Part shown: positions 53,215 to 64,000 of the stretch, piece after piece
Layout of the letters: the number at the start of each line of letters is the position of its first letter
Numbering within the stretch: position 1 is the stretch's first letter
From: a bacterium
GTDB taxonomy: Bacteria > Krumholzibacteriota > Krumholzibacteriia > LZORAL124-64-63
NCBI GenBank assembly: GCA_016719645.1
Contig: JADJYS010000028.1
Span: 123,419-187,418, forward strand
Reading direction: 5' to 3'
Length of the DNA stretch: 64,000 nt
Program-made: the position numbers and the translations under genes
The notes under the pieces: generated by a model
The model's input: the letters and a program-made list of their open reading frames with translations, nothing else
What the model was told of the DNA's origin: nothing
The model's database searches: none

Positions 53215-53445
53215 ATGGCCGATTCTACCGACAAGGTCGGGAGCAACATCGAAGGCGCCTGGTACGTCGACAGCAATTGCATCGATTGCGACCTCTGCCG
53301 GCAGACCGCCCCCGACAACTTCGAGCGCAACGAGGACGAGGGCTACAGCTTCGTCTACAAGCAGCCCGAATCGCCCGAGGAGGAGGAGCTCTGCCGGGAG
53401 GCCCTGGAGGAGTGCCCCGTCGAGGCGATCGGCGACGACGGCTAG
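53215..53445 (+). CDS. Small ferredoxin, one [4Fe-4S] cluster
   Basis: This 76-residue cytoplasmic protein starts at ATG 53215 behind GGAGG. Cluster ligands are CIDCDLC (three cysteines in CxxCxxC) and the distant CPVEAIG. The pattern of a single cluster with an acidic surface (PESPEEEEL) is that of small one-cluster ferredoxins. It carries electrons for an unidentified partner. It has a strong promoter and its own terminator (53471-53497), so it is a monocistronic and probably well-expressed gene. Confidence 0.92.
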   Translation: MADSTDKVGSNIEGAWYVDSNCIDCDLCRQTAPDNFERNEDEGYSFVYKQPESPEEEELCREALEECPVEAIGDDG

Positions 53446-53470
53446 CCGCCGCCCAGCTTGGATCCGTGGG

Positions 53471-53497
53471 GGGCCCGGTCGCCGTACCGGGCCCTTT
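53471..53497 (+). terminator. Intrinsic terminator after ferredoxin
   Basis: GGGCCCGGT pairs with ACCGGGCCC around CGCCGT, followed by TTT. Confidence 0.75.
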
Positions 53498-53539
53498 CGC
53501 CTATCCTGGAACCGCGTCCCTACAGGACGCCGGCGGCGC

Positions 53540-53639
53540 GACCGGGAACCGGGCCGCCGGCACCGGCGTAGAAGCGCCCGCGCCGGACCCGGGAACCGGC
53601 GCCGAGACCGGAACCACCGGCCACCAGAGACCGGCAACC
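53540..53639. repeat. Four tandem GACCGG(N)AACC boxes upstream of htrA
   Basis: Near-identical boxes occur at 53540-53550 (GACCGGGAACC), 53586-53597 (GACCCGGGAACC), 53606-53615 (GACCGGAACC) and 53629-53639 (GACCGGCAACC). Start-to-start distances are 46, 20 and 23 bases, roughly whole helical turns. They lie on the same strand and end 30 bases before the htrA ATG. They could be binding sites for an envelope-stress regulator or a translated-region-free leader repeat. Confidence 0.5.
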
Positions 53640-53668
53640 CTTGAATCCGCTTCCGGAAAGGCAACGTC

Positions 53669-55150
<1,482 letters not shown>

Positions 55151-55174
55151 CGGCGCGCCGGATCGGGTGAGGAA

Positions 55175-55203
55175 CGGGGCCGGACGGATCCGGCCCCGTT
55201 TTT
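55175..55203 (+). terminator. Intrinsic terminator after htrA
   Basis: CGGGGCCGGA pairs perfectly with TCCGGCCCCG around CGGA, followed by TTTTT at 55199-55203. Confidence 0.9.
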
Positions 55204-55221
55204 CCGCGCCGCCGCCGCCTC

Positions 55222-55236
55222 ATTAGAGATTCTAAT
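55222..55236. promoter_or_regulatory. Palindrome ATTAGA-GAT-TCTAAT
   Basis: This perfect 6-base inverted repeat with a 3-base centre lies at the left end of an AT-rich island (55221-55290) before a secreted-protein gene. A second perfect repeat, GAGAT-CGC-ATCTC, lies at 55261-55273 and TATCAT at 55277-55282 could be a -10. Confidence 0.45.
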
Positions 55237-55419
55237 GGATTCACGCATATTAATAATTATGAGATCGCATCTCCGTTATCATAGAATTTGATCCCCGGAC
55301 GGAATCGCCCACTCCCGACGTTTCCGCCGGCCGGAGCCGCGGCCTCCGGACGTCCGGGGCCCGGCGGCGACGATCCGGCTCCCCATCCCGCAACAGGGAG
55401 CCAGCCCTCTGGAGGCATC

Positions 55420-55964
55420 ATGCGCACTTGCACCTCGAAGTCCCTGCTCGCCGTCCTGATCCTGTTCGCCGCGGCCTCGACCGCCCTGGGCGCCACGGCG
55501 ACCAGCTCGTTCAGCAACTTCACCTACTCGTACGCCGTCACCCCGGCGGCCGGCGGGCCCTGCGCTCCTTCCACGTCTACACCTCGCTCAGCGAGTGCGA
55601 CGCCGGCCACTACAACCGTGTCATGCCGGCGGGCTGGATGTTCGACACCGTGGCGATGGACAACCGCTGCGTGCTCACGTTCTGGACCGAGGGCGACGCC
55701 CTGCCCGTGGGCGAAACCGCGAACTTCGGGTTCGTCCACTACTGCGCCCCCTGCTGCCATTCCTGGTTCCTGAGCGACGAGGGCAGCAGCGATCCCCTGG
55801 CCAACGTGGTCGACGACGACGAGAACCACAGCGAGCCCTGCAACATCCCGGCCGAATTCGCCGGGCAGTGCGGCGGCGAAGGCCTGCTGCTGGCGCCGAT
55901 CTACCCGGTCGGCGTGCCCGCCGACGCGGACACCTGGAGCGGCGTGAAGGCTTCCTACAGGTAG
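55420..55964 (+). CDS. Small secreted protein with C-terminal WSxxKxxYR motif, frame broken near 55558
   Basis: Translation starts at ATG 55420 behind GGAGG. The signal peptide (SLLAVLILFAAASTALG) and SSFSNFTYSYAVTP are in the first frame. At about 55556-55563 one base is missing, and the protein continues RSFHVYTSLSECDAGHYNRV in the next frame to the stop at 55964. The mature protein has many cysteines (HYCAPCCHSW, EPCNIP, GQCGGEG) and ends DADTWSGVKASYR, similar to the tail of the 37.2-kb secreted protein. Length is about 181 residues. No catalytic motif is seen. The upstream region is an AT-rich island with palindromes; a hairpin follows the gene. Confidence 0.72.
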
Positions 55965-55987
55965 ACGTCGCCTCCCCGGGTGGCGTC

Positions 55988-56018
55988 GGGCGCCGGCTCT
56001 CCCGCAGAGCCGGCGCCC
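55988..56018 (+). terminator. Hairpin terminator
   Basis: GGGCGCCGGCTCT pairs perfectly with AGAGCCGGCGCCC around CCCGC, a 13-base-pair stem; the following tcgttt is only weakly T-rich. Confidence 0.65.
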
Positions 56019-56104
56019 TCGTTTGCCGGGAGCGCCGGAAAACAGTTCCCGCGGCGGAGCGGCGTCCGTATCATGTCCCGAACGTTCCGAACGGGAGGGC
56101 TGGC

Positions 56105-56529
56105 ATGACGGCGCGGGTCAAGGTGCTGTTGGTCGACGACGACGCGGTCTACCGCGCCGCGCTCGGCGCCCGCCTGCGCGCTGCGGCTTACGAGGTGATC
56201 GAGACCGGCGACGGGCAGGAAGCCGTCCGGCTGGTCCGTTCCGACCGCAAGCTCGACATCGTGGTGGTCGAACTCGCGCCGCCCGGCCTGGACGGCGGCG
56301 AGATCCTGGGCGAGATCAAGTTCCGCCCCGAGCTGCCGGTGCTCGTGCTGACGGGATCGGGCTCCGTCGCCTCGGCCATGGACATGGGCAGCCGCGGCGC
56401 CTACCGCTACCTCGAGAAGACCGCCGACATCGGGCTCATCGTCGACGCCCTGGCCGAGGCCCGCCACGAGAAGCTGCGGACCATGGCGCGCCACGACATG
56501 GCCCTGCCCCCGTCGTGGTCATCCTGGGG
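56105..56529 (+). CDS. Stand-alone receiver-like domain with Glu at the phosphorylation site
   Basis: The start is ATG 56105 behind GGGAGGG. Residues 1-125 form a response-regulator receiver fold: VLLVDDDAVYRAAL gives the acidic pair, LVLTGSG the conserved Thr, and YLEKTADI the Lys. The phospho-acceptor Asp is replaced by Glu56 in VVVELAPPGLDG, so normal phosphorylation is unlikely and an always-on mimic is possible. No stop codon closes the frame before the next gene: it runs into transporter sequence, because one or more bases are miscalled at about 56505-56760. The end given here is therefore approximate. Confidence 0.78.
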
Positions 56530-58111
56530 ATGGTCCTGCTCGCCGCCGCCTACGTCCTGCCGCCGCCGGCGGATCCTGGTCGCGCTGCTCCGGCGCCCCC
56601 AAGTCCGCCCCGGGCGCCGTCGCGGCGACCGGGGATGCGACCGCCGGCTACGCCGAGTACCGCGAGATGGCCCCAGGGAGTCCATCGCCTCGCGCTACGT
56701 CCGCCAGCACGGGACGGCCGCAGACCGGGAGGAGGCCGCCCGCGGGAGCGCGTCCGCGAACGCCGCCGTCGCCCGCAAGGCCATGCTGATGGTGGCGCTG
56801 CTGCTGGCCGCCGCGATGTTCTGGGCCACCGGCGCGGTCCCGATCGGGATCACGGCGATCTTCGTGGCGGCCGTGCTCTACGCGTTCGGGATCATGCGCC
56901 CCGACCAGGTCGCCCAGGCCTTCGCCAAGGACTCGGTGGTCTTCATCTTCGGGGTGCTGGCCCTGTCGCGGGTGATCACGCGGACCGGCCTGAACCGCCG
57001 CCTGGGGATGGTGCTGCTGGCGCCGGTGCGCAGCCTGCCGCTGTTCCTGTTCCTGTTCCTGCCCGTGTACGCCCTCTCCTGCTCGTTCATCTCGGAGTCG
57101 GTGCTGGTGGCGGTGGTGATGCCGCTGCTGCTGGTCGTCCACGGGGCGTCGCTGCGGGAACGCGGGCTCGACCAGGACCGGCGCCTGCTGGTGCTGCTGG
57201 CGCTGGGCCTGTGCTTCGCCTCGAACCTGGGCGGGCCGGGCTCGCCGGCGGCGGGAGCGCGCAACGCCGTGATGATCGGCATCCTCGAGGAGTACGGCCG
57301 GGCGCCCTCCTTCGTCGAGTGGCTGCGCTACGGGCTGCCGTTCGTCCCGGTCGCGACCTTGCTCTTGGGCGCCTACCTCGCGATCGCCTTCCGCAAGTCC
57401 GTGTTCGGGGTCCGGCTGAACGCCGCGGCCGCCATCCGCCGCACCGCCGTCACGATGGGGCCGGCCAACCGCGAAGAGCGCCTCACCGCCCTGGTGTTCG
57501 GCGGCGTGATCCTGCTGTGGATCGTGGCGGGACCGCGCATGGGGATGGGCGGGCCGATCCTGCTCGGGCTGGTGGCCCTGAACCTGCTGCAGGTCCTGAA
57601 GTGGCGCGACGTGATCAGGATCCCCTGGGAAGTCGTCTTCCTCTACGCCGGCGCCAGCGCCATCGGCAAGGGGCTCGCCGCCACCGGCGGCGCCCTCTAC
57701 CTGGCCGAGAGCGCGGTGGGACTGCTGCCCGACGCCTGGCTGCAGGGCTCGGGCCTGCCCATGATCGCCGCGCTGCTGTGCGGCGTGACCACGAACTTCA
57801 TGAGCGACGGCGCCACGGTGGCCGCGGTCGGCCCGATCACGGTGCCCATGGCCGGGGCGGCCGCGCAGCACCCCTGGGCCGTGGGCTTCGCCACCGCCTT
57901 CGCGTCCTCGTTCGCCCACATGCTCATCATCGGCACGCCCAGCAACGCCATGGTCTACGCCCTGTGCCGGGACCCCGCCACCGGGCGGCACCTCGTCACG
58001 CAGCGGGATTTCCTGCGCCACGGGGCGGCCGTCTTCGTGCTGAGCTTCGCCGTGCTGTGGTTCTGGACCGTGCTCGGATACTGGCGCTGGCTCGGCTTTC
58101 CCGCGCCTTGA
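56530..58111 (+). CDS. SLC13/DASS-family permease, N-terminus disrupted
   Basis: From about 56783 to the stop at 58111 the frame is clean and encodes a polytopic carrier with the divalent-anion:Na+ symporter layout. The two re-entrant hairpin motifs are recognisable as ASNLGGPGSPAAGARN and GVTTNFMSDGATVA, with GTPSNAMVYAL near the end. Upstream, a first hydrophobic segment (VVVILGMVLLAAAYVLPPP, from about 56515) and a soluble linker (SIASRYVRQHGTAADREEAA) lie in different frames, so at least two single-base breaks fall at 56505-56760. The start is uncertain. Substrates of the family are di- or tricarboxylates or sulfate. Confidence 0.8.
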
Positions 58112-58136
58112 CCCCGCGGACGAACAGGAGGAACCC

Positions 58137-58986
58137 GTGACCCACAAAGAGAAGCACGCGGCGCCCGACGGAGCCCGCCACGTCGAGTCCGAGCAGAGCC
58201 GCCACCGCGACAAGCTGCCCGGCGGGCTCTACGAGAAGGAGCTGGCCAGGCTCGAGGTCGAGCTGGTCAAGCTCCAGGCCTGGATCCGCCACGCGGGCCT
58301 GAAGGTCGTGGTGATCTTCGAGGGCGCGACGCGGCCGGCAAGGGCGGCGTCATCAAGCGGATCACCGAGCCGCTGAACCCCCGCATCGCGCGCGTCGTCG
58401 CCCTGGGCGTGCCCACCGAGCGGCAGAAGACCCAGTGGTACTTCCAGCGCTATGTCGCCCACCTGCCGGGCGCCGGCGAGATGGTGCTGTTCGACCGCAG
58501 CTGGTACAACCGCGCCGGCGTCGAACGGGTCATGGGCTTCTGCACCGACGAGGAGCACCAGGAGTTCCTGCGCAGCTGCCCCGAGTTCGAGCGCATGCTG
58601 GTGCGCTCCGGGATCCTGCTGGTCAAGTACTGGTTCTCCGTCAGCGACGACGAGCAGGAGCGGCGCTTCAGGACCGCCTCGCCGACCCCCCCAAGCGCTG
58701 GAAGCTGAGCCCCATGGACGTGGAATCGCGGTCGCGGTGGGTGGAGTACTCGCGCGCCAAGGACGAGATGTTCGCCCACACCGACATCAAGCAGGCGCCG
58801 TGGTACGTGGTCGACGGAGACGACAAGCGGCGCGCGCGGCTGAACTGCATCAGCCACCTGCTGGGGCTGGTCCCGTACGAGGACCTGACGCCCGAGCCGG
58901 TCACGCTGCCGCCGCGGCAGCCGGGCGCGGAGTACGTCAGGCCGCCGATGAGCGACCAGACGTTCGTGCCCGAACTCTACCCGTAG
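58137..58986 (+). CDS. ppk2: Polyphosphate kinase 2 (PPK2), two frame breaks
   Basis: The start is GTG 58137, five bases after AGGAGG. Three pieces in three frames join into one class I PPK2 of about 283 residues. The first ends VVVIFEG, where one C is missing from the codon run that should give the Walker A motif (GRDAAGKGG, about 58322-58345). The second carries TERQKTQWYFQRY and the lid/Walker B region LFDRSWYNRAGVERVMGF. The third starts near 58680 with PKRWKLSPMD and ends at 58986. The enzyme uses polyphosphate to phosphorylate nucleoside diphosphates. Both breaks are one-base deletions in C/G runs and look like consensus errors. It is convergent with the sigma-54 regulator, seven bases apart. 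Confidence 0.88.
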
Positions 58987-58992
58987 GGAAGG

Positions 58993-60490
<1,498 letters not shown>

Positions 60491-60723
60491 GCCTGTCCCT
60501 CCCTTCCCCCGCGGAGCCGGTGGCGGCGCCCGCCCGCACAGTCTAGCTGTGCCCCGGGGGGGATGTCCAGCGTCCCGCGTCCCGGCCTCGACTCCAGGGC
60601 CGGCAGGGTGCATCTTGGAGGCCGCGTGCGGGCCGTCCCGGGATTCCCCGCAGGACCCGGCGGGTTCGCGTTCCGTGCCAATGATGGGGTTGGACGGCAG
60701 GCCGACGGCACCCAAGGTGGGGC

Positions 60724-62049
60724 ATGAAGAGATGGCTGATCCTGATCGCGTTCCTGGCGGCGGCCGGCGCGCAGCGTGGTTCCTCACCCGCGGCGACGGC
60801 GGCGGCGGCGGACCTACCGCCCGGTGGAGGTCGCCCGGGGCGACGTCAGGGTCGTCACCAGCACCGGCACGCTCGACGCCGTGACCAAGGTGCAGGTCGG
60901 CACCCAGGTCTCGGGGCTGATCGCGACCATCGGCGCGGACTTCAACGACCGCGTGACGGCCGGCCGGGTCATCGCGGTCATCGACACCACCCTGCTGGCC
61001 AGCGAGGTGCGCAGCGCCCGGGCGAGCGTGGCCCGCGCCGAGGCCGAGCGCAACGACGCGCAGCGGGAGCTGGCCCGCACGCAGGAACTGTTCCGCGAGC
61101 GGCTGGTGTCCCAGACGGACCTCGACAAGGCGCTCTACGCGGCCGGAGTCGTCCGCGGCCTCGCTGGTCTCGGCCCGGGTCGGGCTGGACCGCGCCAGCA
61201 ACAACCTGAAGTACGCCACGATCAGGCGCGCCCATCTCCGGCACCGTGGTCAGGCGCAACGTGGACGTGGGGCAGACGGTCGCCGCCAACTTCTCAGCGC
61301 CCCAGCTGTTCCTGATCGCCGAGGACCTGGCGCGCATGCAGATCTGGCCGCGGTCGACGAGAGCGACATCGGTAAGATCGTCGAGGGCAGGCCGCGCGCT
61401 TCACCGTGCGGGCCCACGACGGCGAAGCAGTTCCAGGGCTCGGTGCGCCAGGTGCGGCTGCAATCGACGGTCGCGGAGAACGTCGTCAACTACACCGTGG
61501 TGATCGACGTGGACAACGCCGACGGACGCCTGCTGCCGGGCATGACCGCCACCGTGGACTTCGTCGTCAGCCGGGCCGAATCCGTCCTGACCGTCCCCAA
61601 CGCCGCGCTTCGCTTCAAACCCACCGAGGCCATGGTCGCGGCCCTGCAGGCGCGCCGCGCAGATGGCCGCCGGGGGGGGCGCGGCGCGGGCGCGGCCGGG
61701 CAGGCGGCGTCCGGGCACGGCGCCGGGGGAAGCGGGGCGCCGGCATGCACGGCGGCGGCGCGGAGCTTCGCCGGCGGCGCAGAAGCCGACGCTCCTCTGG
61801 TACCAGGACGAGGACGGGACGATCGGCGCCCGGCCGGTGCGCGTCAGGGTGAGCAACGGCTTTGGTCACCGAGATCCACAGCGCCTGGCTCGGGAAGGCC
61901 TCCGGGTCGTGGCCGGCGTCACCGGCGGGACCGTCGCCGCGACGTCGACCAGCCCCTTCCAGACCCAGTCCCACGGGCATGCGCCCGCCGCCAGGCGGGT
62001 TCTGGGCGCCGCACTGATCAGGGACGCAGCCGGGAGGAGCCGCGCGTGA
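60724..62049 (+). CDS. macA: MacA-type periplasmic membrane-fusion protein, multiple frame breaks
   Basis: The start is ATG 60724 with AAGGTGGG upstream and gives a membrane anchor (MKRWLILIAFLAAAG). The barrel-sandwich and hairpin segments are clear: VARGDVRVVTSTGTLDAVTK, VGTQVSGLIATIGADFNDRV and ERNDAQRELARTQELFRERL. Further pieces in other frames are RRNVDVGQTVAANFSAPQLF, VNYTVVIDVDNADGRLLPGM and VLTVPNAALRFKPTEAM. A Gly/Arg-rich insert precedes the last domain (TLLWYQDEDGTIGARPVRV). Breaks fall near 60810, 61150-61240, 61350, 61780 and 61860. The gene overlaps macB (GTGA) and would link the MacB pump to an outer-membrane channel not encoded here. Confidence 0.85.
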
Positions 62050-62779
62050 CGGACGGCATCGTGATCCGCACTTCCGGACCTGAGGCGCACCTACGGTGGG
62101 CGCCGTCGAGGTGCGCGCGCTCCAGGGCGTGGACCTGACGGTGCGCCAGGGCGAGATGATGGCGGTGATGGGCGCGTCGGGCTCGGGCAAGTCCACGCTG
62201 ATGAACATCCTGGGCGGGCTCGACTCTCCGACCGAGGGCACGTACGAGCTGGACGGGTGCGCGTCGACCGCCTGGACCGCGACCGGCTGGCCGAGGTCCG
62301 CAACAGCAAGATCGGCTTCGTGTTCCAGGTTTCAACCTGCTGGCCCGCACCTCCGCGCTGGAGAACGTGGAGCTGCCCCTACTCTACGCCCGCAACATGA
62401 AAGAGCGCGAGGCGCGCGCGCGCCGAAATCGAAGCGCTGGGCCTGGTCGGCCTGGCCGACCGCCTCGACCACCAGCCCAACGAGCTGTCCGGCGGCCAGC
62501 AGCAGCGCGTGGCCATCGCGCGGGCGCTGGTGACGCGACCAGCCGTCCTGCTGGCCGACGAACCCACGGGCAACCTCGACAGCCGCACCACGATCGAGGG
62601 TGATGGCCCTGCTGCAGCACCACCACGACTCGGGCATGACGATCCTGATCGTGACCCACGAGCCGGACGTCGCCGACTACGCCCAGCGGGTCATCGAGCT
62701 GGGACGGCGTGATCGTGCGGGACAGGCCGGTGGCCGCGCGCCGTTCGGCCCGGGCGCCGACGCGGGAGGGACGCGATGA
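62046..62779 (+). CDS. macB: MacB/LolD-type ABC transporter ATP-binding subunit, frame breaks
   Basis: The start is GTG 62046, in GTGA overlap with macA. The ATPase contains Walker A MGASGSGKSTLMNILGGLD, the ABC signature ELSGGQQQRVAIARALV, Walker B VLLADEPTGNLDS and the H-loop ILIVTHEPDVADYA. Pieces are split between frames near 62085, 62260, 62330, 62425, 62600 and 62700. Sequence between Q-loop and signature (LLARTSALENVELPLLYA) matches the MacB/LolD branch. The stop overlaps the permease ATG (ATGA). Here the ATPase and permease are separate genes, unlike fused E. coli MacB. Confidence 0.87.
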
Positions 62780-64000
62780 AGGCGACGACCTAGTGCGCCT
62801 GGCGGCGCGCAGCATCCGCCACTGCGTCATGCGGACCCCTGCGCACGTGACCATGCTGGGGATCATCATCGGCGTGGCGGCGGTCCTGGTGATGGTCGCC
62901 GTGGGCGGGGGGCGCGCTCTTAGATCCGCCACAGCATCAGAACCTGGGCTCGGGCTGCGATCGTCATCACGCCCGGCGCCAGACGGCAGGGCGGCGTCAG
63001 CCCACAGCGCCGGCAGCTTCAACCGCCTGACGGTCGACGACGCGCTCGCCCTGCAGCGCGAGGAGCACGCTGCTGGCGCCCGTCTCCCCGTGATCTTCGC
63101 GCCGGCGCAGATCGTCAGCGGCACCGGCAACTGGCGGGCGGTGTGCTACGGCGTCGACGCCGACTACCGCGAGATCCGCGACACAGGACGTCTCGAGCGG
63201 CCGCTACTTCGACGCCGCCGACCAGCGCAGCATGAAGAAAGTCTGCCTGCTCCGGGGCCACCGTCGCCGACAGTTGTTCCCGGACGCCACCCCCGTCGGC
63301 CAGACGGTCCGGCTGCGCGACGTCCCCTTCCACGTCATCGAGCGTGCTGGCGTAAGGGGCAAGAACGCCCGGGGCGCCGACCAGGACGACGTCGTGCTGG
63401 CCCCTACACGACCGTCCGCACCCGCCTGGCCGGCCGCATGTTCATCGCGCAGATCCTGGCCAGCACGTCCAGCCCGGCGACCTGCCCGCCGCCCAGGACG
63501 AGATCGCCGCGATCATGCGCGAGGCGCACAGGCTGGCCGCCTGGGGCCGACGACTTCAGGTGCGCAACCAGACCGACCTGGCCGAGACGGCCTCGGCCAC
63601 CACCGAGGTGATGACGCTGCTGGCGGCCATCGCCAGCGCATCTCGCTTCTTACTGGTGGAAAGCATCGGCATCATGAACATCATGCTGGTGTCGGTGACC
63701 GAGCGCACGCGCGAGATCGGCATCCCCACGTAGCCGTGGGCGCGCCCGCGGCTCCGACGTGCTGAAGCCCAGTTCCTGGTCCAGAGCGGTGCTGTGCCTC
63801 GGCAGCGGCATCATCGGCGATATGGGGGTGGGGGTCGCCGGCGCCTGGATCCTGGGGCGCACCGCCGGCTGGGTACGAGGTGCAACCGCAGACGATGCTG
63901 CTGGCGCTGGGGTTCGCGGCGGCGGTCGGGATCTTCTTCGGGTACTACCCGGCGCGCAAAGGCGGCGGCGTTGGATGTCGATCAAGCCCTCCGTTACGAG
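62776..64000 (+). CDS. macB: MacB-type ABC permease (FtsX-like), frame breaks, right end at window edge
   Basis: The start is ATG 62776 in ATGA overlap with the ATPase gene. A one-base shift in the first six codons produces a false stop; the next frame reads LVRLAARSIRHCVMRTPAHV then TMLGIIIGVAAVLVMVAVG, the first membrane helix. A periplasmic MacB_PCD part follows in fragments (FNRLTVDDALALQREE, GVDADYREIRD). The second helix begins near 63650 (ESIGIMNIMLVSVTERTREI). The last bases read KAAALDVDQALRYE, the usual C-terminus, so only the stop codon is off the window. It would export macrolides, peptides or envelope molecules with MacA. Confidence 0.83.

Noticed and set aside
56076..56100. LexA-like GAAC-N5-GAAC and TCCCG/CGGGA repeat before the pseudo-receiver gene
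   Set aside because: Spacing differs from known LexA boxes, and the right arm is simply the GGGAGGG ribosome binding site.

Overview
The window is GC-rich DNA from a Gram-negative (diderm) bacterium. It encodes lipoproteins, outer-membrane beta-barrels, a Wza-type exporter, L,D-transpeptidases and a MacAB-type efflux system. The outer-membrane exporter with six SLBB domains, the DUF6588-like barrel and the many small secreted proteins suggest an uncultivated lineage near the FCB group (Eisenbacteria/Krumholzibacteria-like). That placement is an inference and no rRNA gene is present to test it. I saw no tRNA, rRNA, CRISPR array or intact insertion sequence.

Left part (1-20 kb). A partial membrane-anchored multihaem cytochrome c (minus) and a Tat-exported DUF882 peptidase-like protein come first. 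Then follows a large surface-polysaccharide locus. A seven-gene, stop/start-overlapping operon (2108-10913) carries a PglF/WbpM-type nucleotide-sugar dehydratase, a Wzx flippase, a Wzy-like polymerase, three GT4 glycosyltransferases and an SDR epimerase. On the other strand lie a WecA/MraY-type initiating transferase and an AsnB-type amidotransferase. A plus-strand group follows (Wza with six SLBB domains, a broken Wzz, a second Wzy paralogous to the first), then a minus-strand DegT-family sugar aminotransferase. Together these would make, flip, polymerise and export a glycan containing modified amino sugars.

Middle part (20-41 kb). This holds mostly housekeeping genes: threonine synthase, a GAF protein, an EamA exporter, an HI0933-type flavoprotein, MutM, a DjlA-like co-chaperone, a GGDEF cyclase with an N-terminal cysteine cluster, a nitroreductase, oligoendopeptidase F, a DtxR/MntR-type regulator with a promoter-proximal palindrome, a DUF6588-like barrel, an overlapping pair of M14 peptidase paralogues (one catalytic, one without zinc ligands), a small secreted protein and ClpB.

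Right part (41-64 kb). An envelope cluster contains a coiled-coil lipoprotein, two L,D-transpeptidases, a secreted partner, a DsbD-alpha-like lipoprotein, a redoxin, a DUF432-like protein, MscS, a GT-C membrane protein and a beta-barrel. It is followed by an Fn3 protein, a degenerate HD protein, a sulfatase-fold lipoprotein, a ferredoxin, HtrA, another secreted protein, a pseudo-receiver, an SLC13-type transporter, PPK2, a sigma-54 response regulator and MacA/MacB.

The 450-bp stretch upstream of the lipoprotein/L,D-transpeptidase cluster has no gene but contains several perfect inverted repeats, including a 12-bp one enclosing 88 bp. It is the most promising unexplained sequence here. Many reading frames are broken by single-base shifts, concentrated at 16.5-18.4 kb and 56.5-64 kb. 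Most repair cleanly by one base, so they look like consensus errors in the assembly rather than true pseudogenes.
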